DNA of 18,287 bases, taken from contig JAZRTS010000113.1 in NCBI GenBank assembly GCA_045652135.1, forward strand, positions 1 to 18,287, written 5' to 3'. Position 1 is the first letter of the stretch. Each line of letters starts with the position of its first letter. Of the stretch, positions 7,887-15,374 are shown piece after piece. This DNA comes from RGIG7213 sp045652135 (GTDB taxonomy: Bacteria > Bacillota > Clostridia > Oscillospirales > CAG-272). The notes under the pieces were generated by a model. The model was not told the DNA's origin. It searched no databases and was given only the letters and a program-made list of their open reading frames with translations. Both the position numbers and the translations under genes were made by a program.

Positions 7887-8182
7887 TGATGAAATATTAC
7901 CCCTTTATTTTTGTATATTATATGTTATTGTACCAAATAAAAATAAATAATAATACAGTAATACACACTACTTCTGTTGACATTTTTTAAAATATGTAAA
8001 AACACTTATAAAAATAATTATCGAAAAAGGATGCTGTTTGCAAAACAATGCCGTATGTATATAAGCTTTGGGATGCAAAGGCAAGGCATACAATGCTCAT
8101 ATGGCGATACGCAAACGTGCGTTTGCTGTTATATTCGTCTTGTTTTTCCAATGCAATTGAAACCGCATCAGCGAATATAACA
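7887..8182. other. Non-coding gap with inverted repeats
   Basis: No convincing gene is seen. Next to the ABC fusion gene a minus-strand TATAAT (7917-7922) may be its -10 box, with a poor -35. Further right are a 7-bp hairpin GCAAACG/CGTTTGC (8111-8126) and a 10-bp inverted repeat GTTATATTCG/CGAATATAAC (8128-8137 with 8172-8181). Short frames on both strands lack ribosome sites and family resemblance. A small RNA is possible but unsupported beyond these palindromes. Confidence 0.4.
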
Positions 8183-8208
8183 AAAGACACCTTTAAAAAG
8201 GTGTCTTT
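8183..8208 (-). terminator. Rho-independent terminator after the MreB-like gene
   Basis: A perfect 12-bp stem AAAGACACCTTT/AAAGGTGTCTTT (8183-8194 with 8197-8208) follows the mreB-like stop codon on the minus strand, with a TTTTGTT run after it. Together with the promoter at 9250-9278, it marks the gene as its own transcription unit. Confidence 0.88.
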
Positions 8209-8220
8209 GTATCGCCTATA

Positions 8221-9219
8221 TCATATTAGTTTTTTATGGGACACATGAGCATTTATATCATACTCATCCGCCTTGCCTGCACCTATAACGGTACACGATA
8301 TGGGTTTTTCGGCAATTCTGACCGGTGCGCCCGTTATAGAGGACACCAATTTATCAAGACCTCTTATAAGGCTTCCGCCGCCCGTCATAAGAATTCCGTT
8401 TTTTGCAATATCCGAAACAAGCTCAGGCGGTATTTTTTCAAGCAAAGAGCATACAGCCTCTGCAATTCTCGTGACAGGTTCTTCAAACGCTTCGAGTATA
8501 TCCTGCCCCGTTACGGTGACGCTCACAGGTGTTGGAGTACGTTCGCCCTTACCTTTAACCACAACGTCACAAAGTCCCTCATTAAGTACGGCGCCTGCTT
8601 TTATCTTCGCTTCTTCCGCCGTTGCATCACTTATTGAAACACCGTATTTCGCCTTGACATGTTTTATAAGCGCTTCATTGAAGTTGTTTCCGCCGCATTT
8701 AACTGAAACCGACTCAACGATACCGCCAAGTGATATTACCGCCGCATCCGTCTTTCCACCGCCGATATCTATAACCATATTGCCGACGGGAGCCAGAACA
8801 TCAATTCCCGCACCAATGGCGGCAGCAAACGGAGCATCTACCATATACACATTTTTCGCCCCTACCTCTTTGGCAATATCTCTGAACGCCATTTCTTCAA
8901 CATCCGAGATACAGCACGGAACAGAAATGGTTATATCAGGCCGCACAACAAATTTTCCGCAGCTTCTTTCAAGAAATTTGCGGAGCATAACGAGCGTATG
9001 CGTATAACGGTTTATAACGCCCGCGCTCATAGGATACACGGTCGTTACATTTTCTGCTGTACGTTCCGTCATTTCCTTGGCTTCGCGCCCCGCTTTTATA
9101 ACACGGTTTGTGATATTGTCAACTGCAATGACCGTCGGCTCCTGCAAAACGAGCCCTTTTCCTTTTATATAAACAAGTACGGAAGACGTACCTATATCTA
9201 TAGCAATTTTTTTATTCAT
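8221..9219 (-). CDS. MreB-like bacterial actin with altered ATPase site
   Basis: This is an actin-fold protein of the MreB/Mbl family, 332 residues (normal family length). Phosphate-1 loop DIGTSS (8-13), KGKGLVLQEPTV (19-30), phosphate-2 loop DIGGGK (151-156) and the C-terminal GILMTGGGSLIRGLDKL block (275-291) identify it. MreB normally forms membrane-bound filaments that guide wall synthesis. Several site residues differ from ordinary MreB. The glutamate of the EEP/DEP motif is A129. The threonine after DIGGG is K156. GDEMD is GNNFN (177-181). GTGK is GAGK (313-316). The protein may bind nucleotide poorly or not hydrolyse it (inference). The ATG at 9219 is chosen because a strong promoter (9250-9278) lies over the more upstream in-frame ATG at 9261. 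It is not followed by mreC or mreD; a terminator follows at once. Confidence 0.85.
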   Translation of the reverse strand: MNKKIAIDIGTSSVLVYIKGKGLVLQEPTVIAVDNITNRVIKAGREAKEMTERTAENVTTVYPMSAGVINRYTHTLVMLRKFLERSCGKFVVRPDITISVPCCISDVEEMAFRDIAKEVGAKNVYMVDAPFAAAIGAGIDVLAPVGNMVIDIGGGKTDAAVISLGGIVESVSVKCGGNNFNEALIKHVKAKYGVSISDATAEEAKIKAGAVLNEGLCDVVVKGKGERTPTPVSVTVTGQDILEAFEEPVTRIAEAVCSLLEKIPPELVSDIAKNGILMTGGGSLIRGLDKLVSSITGAPVRIAEKPISCTVIGAGKADEYDINAHVSHKKLI

Positions 9220-9249
9220 AACAAAAGTCCGATCGTTTTTTGATACTTT

Positions 9250-9278
9250 ATTATACCTCATAAAGTGTCAGATTGCAA
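9250..9278 (-). promoter_or_regulatory. Sigma-A-type promoter of the MreB-like gene
   Basis: TTGCAA (9273-9278), a 17-bp spacer and a consensus TATAAT (9250-9255) lie between the comFC stop and the MreB-like start on the minus strand. Transcription should start near 9243, leaving a leader of about 24 nt with only a weak ribosome site. This excludes the in-frame ATG at 9261 as the start. Confidence 0.75.
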
Positions 9279-9295
9279 CAGAATAAATAACATTT

Positions 9296-10060
9296 TTACA
9301 AATTTCTTTTATGCGGTGCAGGAGTTCTCGCGCACGATAAAAATTTAACACTGTCCGCACCTGAATTATGCAGAAACGCGGCAACACATACGGCTGTGGC
9401 ACCTGTCGTCGTAACATCGTCTATAAGTATAACCGTCTTTCCCCTGAGCTGTAAGGCAGCATTTTCGGAATCCTTTATATAAAAGCTTTCAAATGCATTT
9501 TGAGCTCTTTCTTCATAGTTAAGATACTTCTGTTCTTTTAAGCCTTTGTTACAAATTCCGTGAAATACAGGCAGATCAACTCTTTTTCCTAACTCCTCAG
9601 CAAGCATCCTCGCGTGATCAAATCCGTACTTTTTAAGTGATCTTCTGCTTCTCGGCGGATATACTATAATACAGTTTTCAACGTCAACACCGTACATCGC
9701 ATAAAAATTATTGCACAGCTGTTCTGCCATGAACTTGACAAGCTTCTTCTGTCTTTTGTACTTCAATGCTGATATGAGTTCTTTAGAAAACTCACTTTCA
9801 TACATAATACATGAAGAATAATACGAAATTATCGCCGTTTTATTCAGCTTTGTATTGCATGTGCAGAACGATGCGATCCTTTTGCATCTTACACACTCTT
9901 TTTCCTTTTCCTCATTCCACTTTTCAAGACATTCGCAACACAGCGCACCATCGTCTATATCGAGAATCTTTCCGCACACGGAGCATTTAGGCGGAAACAG
10001 GAATTCAAGCAAAAATTCCTTTGTTTTTGATATTCCCGACTTTATACCCTTCTTATTCAT
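9296..10060 (-). CDS. comFC: ComFC-like phosphoribosyltransferase-fold protein
   Basis: This 254-residue protein of the ComF/GntX family is required for DNA uptake in competent bacteria; its biochemical role is uncertain. The N-terminus carries a zinc-finger-like cysteine cluster: CSVC (26-29), CCEC (41-44), CVRC (56-59) and CTC (66-68). The C-terminal half is a type I phosphoribosyltransferase fold with VYPPRSRRSLKKYGFDHA and the PRPP-binding loop VILIDDVTTTGAT near residue 213. The ATG at 10060 overlaps the end of recD2 by 8 nt, which points to coupled translation; a longer in-frame start at 10117 lies well inside recD2 and is less likely. No terminator is evident before the next gene's promoter. 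RecD2 and ComFC together fit a role in DNA handling. Confidence 0.85.
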   Translation of the reverse strand: MNKKGIKSGISKTKEFLLEFLFPPKCSVCGKILDIDDGALCCECLEKWNEEKEKECVRCKRIASFCTCNTKLNKTAIISYYSSCIMYESEFSKELISALKYKRQKKLVKFMAEQLCNNFYAMYGVDVENCIIVYPPRSRRSLKKYGFDHARMLAEELGKRVDLPVFHGICNKGLKEQKYLNYEERAQNAFESFYIKDSENAALQLRGKTVILIDDVTTTGATAVCVAAFLHNSGADSVKFLSCARTPAPHKRNL

Positions 10061-12263
10061 ATACGGACAACATCTCTCCAAGCGATGTATATCGCATTGC
10101 GCGCTGATTGTTATCAACCATTTTTTTAACGACTTCCTCGTCGCCTACGAGAATGACCATCTTCTGCGCTCTCGTAACAGCGGTATACAAAAGATTTCTG
10201 GTCAATAATCTGTTGGAATAGCTGTACATCGGGATAATTACAACGGGATATTCGCTTCCTTGACTTTTGTGTACGGTTATGGCATAGCCGTGCTCAACCT
10301 CGTCCATCATAGTAAAATCGTACTGTGCAATACGGTCGTCGAAATTTATCGTGACGTATTCGCCCGACGGATTTATCTCGATTATCGTTCCGATGTCACC
10401 ATTGAAGATACCGATTCCCTCGCGGTCATCCTTATGCCATTCTATATTATAATTATTTTTTATCTGCATTACCTTATCACCCTCACGGAAAATAACGTGA
10501 CGCAGTTTTTTCTCTTTTTTATCGGGAGACGGGGGATTTAATACCGCTTGGAGCATTTCGTTAAGAAGCTCTGTTCCCGCATTTCCCTTTCTCGACGGAG
10601 TTATTACCTGTATCTGACGAATGATGTCAGCGCCGTATGCCTTCGGCAATCTTGTTTTGCAAAGCGTTGCAACGGTGTGAGCTGTCATTTCGTCATTTTC
10701 TCTCGGGATAAAAAAGAAATCATTTGACTTTGTTGTAAGATCTGGATATCTTCCGCTGTTTATCGCGTGGGCATTTGTTACAATCAAGCTTTGCTCTGCC
10801 TGGCGGAATATTTCCGTAAGCTGAACTGTATTGAATCGTTCGGAGGATATAATATCCTTCAAAACATTTCCCGCACCGACTGACGGAAGCTGGTCAAAGT
10901 CACCTATCAAAAGCAGCTTTGCGCCCGGCTTTATGGCTTTAAGAAGTGCCTCTGCAAGGCAAATATCAATCATCGATGCTTCATCGACGATAATAACGTT
11001 TTCTTCAAGCAGATTTTTTTCACATCTTATAAACTTAGGCTCGACGCCGTCATTGTACTCCATTTCAAGTAAACGGTGTACGGTTTTTGCCTCACAGCTC
11101 GTTGCCTCTGACATTCTTTTGGCTGCTCTGCCCGTGGGGGCTGCAAGGGCTATCTTATAGCCAATTTTTTCAAATATACTTATTGCGGCTTTTATAACTG
11201 TCGTTTTGCCCGTACCGGGACCGCCCGTCAGTACCATAACACCGCTGTTAACAGCTGAGGCTATCGCCTCTCTTTGCTTCGGGGCATATTTTATACCTTC
11301 CGTAAGCTCGATATTGTTTATCGTACGGTTTACGTCGCTTATACCGTACGCTATATTTTTTTCTTCAAGAAGCTTTAATTTTTCGCAAACGTATTTTTCA
11401 GCATCGTAAAATTTGCGAAGATATATACATTTTCTGTCAGCAAGCCGCTTTTTGCATACAGTACCGTTTTTAATAAGCTCATCAAGTATATCCGACAGCG
11501 GTTCTTTGTCCATACCAAGTATCTGAACTGCTGCGCCGAGAAGCTTTTCTTCCGGAATGTAAGTGTGTCCGTTCTGATTTGCGTTATGCAAAAGTATATA
11601 CTTCAAAGCCGCTTCAACACGCTCAAGGCAGTCCTTTTTCATACCGAGATCCTTGGCTATCTTATCGCAATCTGAAAATCCCACGCCGTATATTTCATCG
11701 CTGAGTACGTACGGATTTTGTTTTATAACGCTGACGGCAGAGCCGCCGAAGCGTTTGAAAATACGCACGGCTGTTGATGGCGAAAAATATTCACTGCAGA
11801 ACGTCATAACGGAGCGCATACCGTGTTGACGCTTGAAGTCATCGCTTATCTGCTCTGCCTTCGCGGCTGATATACCTTTTATGTCCGTCAGCCATTCGGG
11901 ATGATTTTCTATAACGTCAAACGATTCCGTTCCGAACTGCTCAACGATCTTACGTGCCACAGCCTTTCCGACACCCTTGATCGAATTTGACGCAAGGTAT
12001 TTAAGTATCGTGCCTTCCGTTGACGGAAGCTCCTTTTCGTAATACTCCACCTTGAACTGACGACCAAACTGCGGATGCACGGTAAATGTGCCGTAAGCCT
12101 TTATCGTTTCGCCTTCTGCGATGTACGGAAGTATGCCGACGATCGTCAGAAATTCCGCTTCGCCGACAGAAAGCTCGGCAACGCTGTAGCCGTTTTCTGC
12201 GTTTTGATATATAACTCTCTCGACGGTTCCTTCCGTCATTTCCATATTGTCTAAAACGGGCAA
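10053..12263 (-). CDS. recD2: RecD2 family ATP-dependent DNA helicase
   Basis: This is an SF1B 5'-3' DNA helicase not tied to RecBC, 736 residues, the usual length. In order it has an N-terminal OB-like region (1-75), helix-hairpin-helix repeats (about 90-210, with IKGVGKAVARKI and IKGISAAKAEQI), Walker A GGPGTGKTT (347-355), motif Ia APTGRAAKRM, Walker B VIIVDEASM, GDFDQLPSVGAG (454-465), and the C-terminal motif VI region with GYAITVHKSQGSEYPVVIIP. RecD2 acts in mismatch repair, replication fork maintenance and recombination. It starts at a TTG codon (12261-12263): GGAGGTG (12271-12277) lies 7 nt upstream, whereas the later in-frame ATG codons have no such site. Its 3' end overlaps comFC. 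Confidence 0.93.
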   Translation of the reverse strand: MPVLDNMEMTEGTVERVIYQNAENGYSVAELSVGEAEFLTIVGILPYIAEGETIKAYGTFTVHPQFGRQFKVEYYEKELPSTEGTILKYLASNSIKGVGKAVARKIVEQFGTESFDVIENHPEWLTDIKGISAAKAEQISDDFKRQHGMRSVMTFCSEYFSPSTAVRIFKRFGGSAVSVIKQNPYVLSDEIYGVGFSDCDKIAKDLGMKKDCLERVEAALKYILLHNANQNGHTYIPEEKLLGAAVQILGMDKEPLSDILDELIKNGTVCKKRLADRKCIYLRKFYDAEKYVCEKLKLLEEKNIAYGISDVNRTINNIELTEGIKYAPKQREAIASAVNSGVMVLTGGPGTGKTTVIKAAISIFEKIGYKIALAAPTGRAAKRMSEATSCEAKTVHRLLEMEYNDGVEPKFIRCEKNLLEENVIIVDEASMIDICLAEALLKAIKPGAKLLLIGDFDQLPSVGAGNVLKDIISSERFNTVQLTEIFRQAEQSLIVTNAHAINSGRYPDLTTKSNDFFFIPRENDEMTAHTVATLCKTRLPKAYGADIIRQIQVITPSRKGNAGTELLNEMLQAVLNPPSPDKKEKKLRHVIFREGDKVMQIKNNYNIEWHKDDREGIGIFNGDIGTIIEINPSGEYVTINFDDRIAQYDFTMMDEVEHGYAITVHKSQGSEYPVVIIPMYSYSNRLLTRNLLYTAVTRAQKMVILVGDEEVVKKMVDNNQRAMRYTSLGEMLSVYE

Positions 12264-12359
12264 ACCGTCTCACCTCCACAAATTTCAGAAACTCGATAAC
12301 GGTGCAAAAAATACCGTAAACACAGAATACTGAAAGTAAAATGTCACATATAACAGAAC

Positions 12360-12407
12360 AGAACATATATTTCTCCAAAATCAGATTTTGATATCAATAT
12401 ATGTTCT
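12360..12407 (-). terminator. Inverted repeat after metK, possible terminator
   Basis: An 11-bp perfect inverted repeat (12360-12370 with 12397-12407) has a 26-nt loop that itself holds the palindrome AAAATC-A-GATTTT. It starts 14 nt after the metK stop. No clean T-run follows on the minus strand, so efficient termination is doubtful. Confidence 0.4.
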
Positions 12408-12421
12408 CTGTTTTATTGTGG

Positions 12422-13597
12422 TTAAATTAAATTTTTAAGTGTGTCTGCTAAATCTCTTTCTTCCCAAGGAGCCGAAACATCCTCACGTCCCATGTGACCG
12501 TATGCTGAAAGCGGTGAGTAAATAGGACGGCGAAGATCAAACTTCTTGATTATCGCCGCAGGTCTGAAATCAAACGACTTCATTACCGCATCATAAATTT
12601 TAGCCTCGTCAACCTTTGCAGTACCAAATGTTTCGATAAGCACGGACAAAGGCTTTGCAACGCCTATTGCGTATGCTATCTGAACCTCGCACTTTGCGCA
12701 AAGTCCTGCCGCAACGATGTTCTTTGCAACATATCTTGCGGCATATGCGGCACTTCTGTCAACCTTTGTGGGGTCTTTGCCCGAAAAAGCTCCGCCGCCG
12801 TGACGTGAATAACCGCCGTATGTATCAACGATTATCTTTCTGCCCGTAAGACCGCTGTCACCCTGAGGACCGCCGATAACAAATCTTCCCGTGGGGTTAA
12901 CGTATATTTTCGTATTCTCATCCATAAGCTCGGAGGGAATAATGGGGTTTATAACGTATTTTATAACGTCTTCTTTTATTACTTCAACGGATGTGTTTTC
13001 GTCATGCTGTGAGGAAACGACGATCGCATCGATTCTGACCGGCTTGCCGTCATTGTATTCAACAGTTACCTGCGTTTTACCGTCGGGACGGAGATAGGAA
13101 AGTGTACCTTCCTTTCTTACCTCAGTAAGCTTTTTTGCAAGCTTGTGGGCAAGTGAGATGGGAAGCGGCATAAGCTCAGGTGTTTCATCGCACGCAAAGC
13201 CGAATACCATACCCTGGTCGCCTGCACCCGTGTCAAGACCGTCTGTCATCTCACCCTGCTTTGCTTCGTAAGCCTTGTCAACACCCATAGCAATATCGGG
13301 CGACTGACCGTGTATGCAGTTGATAACGGCGCATGTGTCGCAGTCAAAGCCGTACTTTGCACGTGTGTAACCTATTTCTCTTATTTTTTCTCTTGCTATG
13401 CTCTGAACGTCTATCACAGCATTTGTGGTAATTTCACCCATTACCATTAAAAGTCCGGTTGTTGCGGTACATTCACATGCAACACGAGCTGTAGGATCCT
13501 TTTCAAGGATCGCATCAAGCACGGCATCGGAAATGCCGTCGCATATTTTATCGGGATGTCCCTCAGTTACTGATTCAGATGTAAAAAACTCTCTCAT
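12422..13597 (-). CDS. metK: S-adenosylmethionine synthetase
   Basis: This enzyme makes S-adenosylmethionine from methionine and ATP in the cytosol, supplying methylation and polyamine pathways. It has 391 residues, the normal length. Diagnostic motifs are the N-terminal TSESVTEGHPDKICD (6-20), the hexapeptide region GAGDQGMVFGFAC (123-135), and the P-loop-like GGGAFSGKDPTKVDRSAAY segment. The ATG at 13597 has AGAGG about 9 nt upstream. It follows the small membrane protein gene by 18 bp and so probably shares the promoter at 14167-14195. No SAM-binding riboswitch is found in front of it; the gap is too short to hold one. Confidence 0.97.
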   Translation of the reverse strand: MREFFTSESVTEGHPDKICDGISDAVLDAILEKDPTARVACECTATTGLLMVMGEITTNAVIDVQSIAREKIREIGYTRAKYGFDCDTCAVINCIHGQSPDIAMGVDKAYEAKQGEMTDGLDTGAGDQGMVFGFACDETPELMPLPISLAHKLAKKLTEVRKEGTLSYLRPDGKTQVTVEYNDGKPVRIDAIVVSSQHDENTSVEVIKEDVIKYVINPIIPSELMDENTKIYVNPTGRFVIGGPQGDSGLTGRKIIVDTYGGYSRHGGGAFSGKDPTKVDRSAAYAARYVAKNIVAAGLCAKCEVQIAYAIGVAKPLSVLIETFGTAKVDEAKIYDAVMKSFDFRPAAIIKKFDLRRPIYSPLSAYGHMGREDVSAPWEERDLADTLKNLI

Positions 13598-13615
13598 TTA
13601 TATATCCTCTTATAT

Positions 13616-14134
13616 TTATGCAAAATAATTACGAATAGCATCAACAACTCCGCCTTCTGCTAAAAAATCCAATCCGGAAATAACGCCTGTCGATATCAAA
13701 GTCATAATGGCACCTGCAATAAGTATTCCCGCCAAGCAACACAATAATGATCTCTTAAAATTCATATCTGTCACTGCTGCGACAAGTGCACCAGTCCAGG
13801 CTCCCGTCATAGGAAGCGGAATTGCCACAAAAAGTATAAGACCGAAAATTCCGTATCTGTTTACTTTGTCTTTGTTTTTATCAGCCTTACTTTGGATCCA
13901 TTTTGAAAGCTTATTGAATAGCTTAATTTTGGAGTCTCCCATCCATTTTATAATCTTTTTTATAAGTAACAAAATAAACGGCACTGGAATAAAGTTACCT
14001 ATACAACAAAGAATATAACATATATACCATTCAAAATCAAATACTCCGATGCCGATAGGTATCGCGAGTCTTAATTCAGATATAGGAACCATAGAAAGGC
14101 CGAACATTGTTAAATATTTTAACCAAACTGCCAC
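13616..14134 (-). CDS. Small multidrug export family membrane protein (COG2426-like)
   Basis: This 172-residue membrane protein has about four hydrophobic segments. Family marks are MVPISELRLAIPIGI (15-29) and LFVAIPLPMTGAWTGALVAA (101-120), which define the putative small multidrug export family; the transport role is only a family label. A lysine-rich cytosolic loop lies near 59-93. It starts at GTG (14132-14134) with AGAGG 6 nt upstream. A clear promoter lies 33 bp before the start, and metK follows after 18 bp, so the two form an operon. Why such a protein is paired with metK is not evident. Confidence 0.82.
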   Translation of the reverse strand: MAVWLKYLTMFGLSMVPISELRLAIPIGIGVFDFEWYICYILCCIGNFIPVPFILLLIKKIIKWMGDSKIKLFNKLSKWIQSKADKNKDKVNRYGIFGLILFVAIPLPMTGAWTGALVAAVTDMNFKRSLLCCLAGILIAGAIMTLISTGVISGLDFLAEGGVVDAIRNYFA

Positions 14135-14166
14135 AAATAACCTCTGAAAATTACGTATTTTATATT

Positions 14167-14195
14167 ATTATAGAATATTATATATATTAATGCAA
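14167..14195 (-). promoter_or_regulatory. Sigma-A-type promoter of the membrane protein-metK operon
   Basis: TTGCAT (14190-14195), 17 bp, TATAAT (14167-14172) on the minus strand in a very AT-rich gap just after ribU. No hairpin terminator is seen between the ribU stop and this promoter, so ribU transcripts could also enter the operon. Confidence 0.72.
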
Positions 14196-14210
14196 TATAT
14201 TATTTGTAAA

Positions 14211-14807
14211 TTATTTAGCTTCAAATCTTGCAAAAAGCGGTTTTATACTTTTATAAAGTACAGCGGCAATTATAACACAAATTACACCCTTTACAAAATT
14301 GAACGGAACGTTGAAGATAAGAAGAGCTTCAAATAAAGAATTGACTGAGGAATTGAGTTCAGCATACATTCCGATTATAGCATCAATGGGAAGCATTTTT
14401 GAATACACAGGATAGGTTATGTAATAGTTAACGGGAAGACTCACAAGTGCCATTGCCATTGATCCCGTAACACCTGAAACGACAAGTGAGAATTTTTTCT
14501 CTTTTAAAAATCTGAAAATATATCCTGTTGTAAGTACAAATACCGCGCCTAAAATAAAGTTGGCAACCTCTCCGATACCGCCCGTCGTTGTGACAATAAG
14601 ATGTACTGCATTTTTTATAAGACACACTAAAACACCGGATGCGGGTGAAATTGCAATAGCGGCAAAAACACCGGGTAATTCCGAAAAATCGAATTTTATA
14701 AATCCGGGAATAAACGGCGTTGAAAATTCAAACATCATAAGAATTGATGCAAGTGCGCCAAGCATAGCGGTCGTTGTAAGGTTCAGTACGGAATTTTTGT
14801 TTTTCAT
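14211..14807 (-). CDS. ribU: RibU, riboflavin-specific S-component of an ECF transporter
   Basis: This 198-residue integral membrane protein binds riboflavin and docks to a shared ECF energy-coupling module (two ATPases and EcfT) encoded elsewhere. RibU marks are FDFSELPG (39-46) after the first span, the GVLVCLIKNAVHL segment (58-70) and GGIGEVANFILG (76-87), with about six membrane spans. The ATG at 14807 has GGAGAAC upstream at good spacing; an in-frame start 27 nt further up has no such site. The leader holds an FMN riboswitch, terminator and fold-back repeat, so riboflavin uptake should fall when FMN is plentiful. The match of substrate and riboswitch ligand supports the call. Confidence 0.93.
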   Translation of the reverse strand: MKNKNSVLNLTTTAMLGALASILMMFEFSTPFIPGFIKFDFSELPGVFAAIAISPASGVLVCLIKNAVHLIVTTTGGIGEVANFILGAVFVLTTGYIFRFLKEKKFSLVVSGVTGSMAMALVSLPVNYYITYPVYSKMLPIDAIIGMYAELNSSVNSLFEALLIFNVPFNFVKGVICVIIAAVLYKSIKPLFARFEAK

Positions 14808-14868
14808 AATAGTTCTCCATATAAATATCGGCACGTATTTGTAATTTATATATTATATTCGCAAAAAT

Positions 14869-14885
14869 GGGCATCTCGGATGTCC
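14869..14885 (-). promoter_or_regulatory. Small hairpin in the ribU leader
   Basis: A 7-bp stem with one G-U pair (14869-14875 with 14879-14885) and a 3-nt loop is followed on the minus strand by ATTTTTG, like a weak terminator. A TATAAT (14852-14857) lies just downstream but has no good -35. Either could modify expression of ribU; evidence is thin. Confidence 0.3.
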
Positions 14886-14937
14886 GTTTTATTTATTTCA
14901 TTCGATGCGGTGACTTGTTTGTAAACGGTTTTCGCTC

Positions 14938-15070
14938 GTTCTTTCAGGGCGGCACAATTCACATTTGTGAATTTGACGGATGCGCACAGGATATTATACT
15001 TTTAAAAAACAGTTTTATATGCGCACCGCCGGTTTCGCATTCTGCGAAACGTGCCGCCCCTGAAAAGAAC
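14938..15070. repeat. Fold-back element of 133 bp within the ribU leader
   Basis: The ends are long inverted repeats: 18 nt at 14938-14955 and 20 nt at 15051-15070, which match except for two 1-nt gaps. They enclose a perfect 8-bp hairpin AATTCACA/TGTGAATT (14956-14973), a TGCGCA pair (14981-14986 with 15020-15025) around an AT-rich centre, and a perfect 8-bp hairpin GTTTCGCA/TGCGAAAC (15032-15050). The whole can fold into a closed stem with three branches, in RNA or as a DNA cruciform. No reading frame is present. It is GC-richer than its flanks. It resembles a non-autonomous MITE-type repeat lodged between the riboswitch terminator and ribU. No target-site duplication is obvious. Confidence 0.65.
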
Positions 15071-15140
15071 ATTTTAAATAATAGATAAATTACGTGACAC
15101 ATGCCTATTCACTTTCCACTCTTACCTATTACTTAAACAA

Positions 15141-15169
15141 AAGCCCCTCGGTAAAATACCGAGGGGCTT
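15141..15169 (-). terminator. Intrinsic terminator of the FMN riboswitch (and likely of tuf)
   Basis: A perfect 13-bp stem AAGCCCCTCGGTA/TACCGAGGGGCTT (15141-15153 with 15157-15169) is followed by TTTTGTTT on the minus strand. It lies about 48 nt after the FMN aptamer, the position expected for an expression platform that ends transcription when FMN is bound. It is also the first terminator after fusA-tuf. Confidence 0.88.
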
Positions 15170-15216
15170 GTTATGTCGGATATATCACGGCGCAAAACAC
15201 CATGCACTCTGACTTA

Positions 15217-15352
15217 ATCATTTTCTCTCATCCGGACTTTACCGTCGGCACAGGAATCTCACCTGTTCGGCACACATTTCTGTGTGTTAGCGGGCTTTAC
15301 CGCCGGTTTGGAATCTCACCTAACACGATCACTCGTGTCCCTCGAAAACAAT
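15217..15352 (-). ncRNA. FMN riboswitch (RFN element) controlling ribU
   Basis: Read on the minus strand, the aptamer has the conserved blocks AGGTGAGATTCC-AAACCGGCGGTAAAGCCCGC, a variable hairpin with ACACA/TGTGT arms, a second AGGTGAGATTCC block, GCCGACGGTAAAGTCCGGAT and the 3' GAGAGAA end. A closing P1 helix of 9 pairs, some G-U, joins 15344-15352 with 15217-15225. It binds flavin mononucleotide and normally lowers expression of riboflavin synthesis or uptake genes. The downstream terminator at 15141-15169 points to control by attenuation. The target is ribU, about 410 nt further on. No convincing own promoter is seen between the tuf stop and the aptamer. Confidence 0.95.
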
Positions 15353-15374
15353 CAATATTAAATTTTGAGTTTAA

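Noticed and set aside
7977..8248. Short frames on both strands of the intergenic gap
   Set aside because: They overlap each other, lack ribosome binding sites and run into the terminator at 8183-8208.
8273..9007. Plus-strand open frame of 244 codons
   Set aside because: It lies opposite the MreB-like gene, has no ribosome site and gives a Ser/Thr/Pro-rich translation typical of antisense shadows.
12001..12378. Minus-strand frame of 125 codons overlapping the recD2 start
   Set aside because: Most of it is recD2 read in another frame, arginine-rich, with no good start signal.
13598..13615. Possible SAM riboswitch before metK
   Set aside because: Only 18 bp separate metK from the preceding gene, and none of the conserved SAM aptamer blocks is present.
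14938..15070. tRNA gene or tRNA-like cloverleaf in the ribU leader
   Set aside because: The branched fold lacks T-loop and D-loop consensus bases and a CCA-proximal acceptor stem of 7 bp; it fits a palindromic repeat better.
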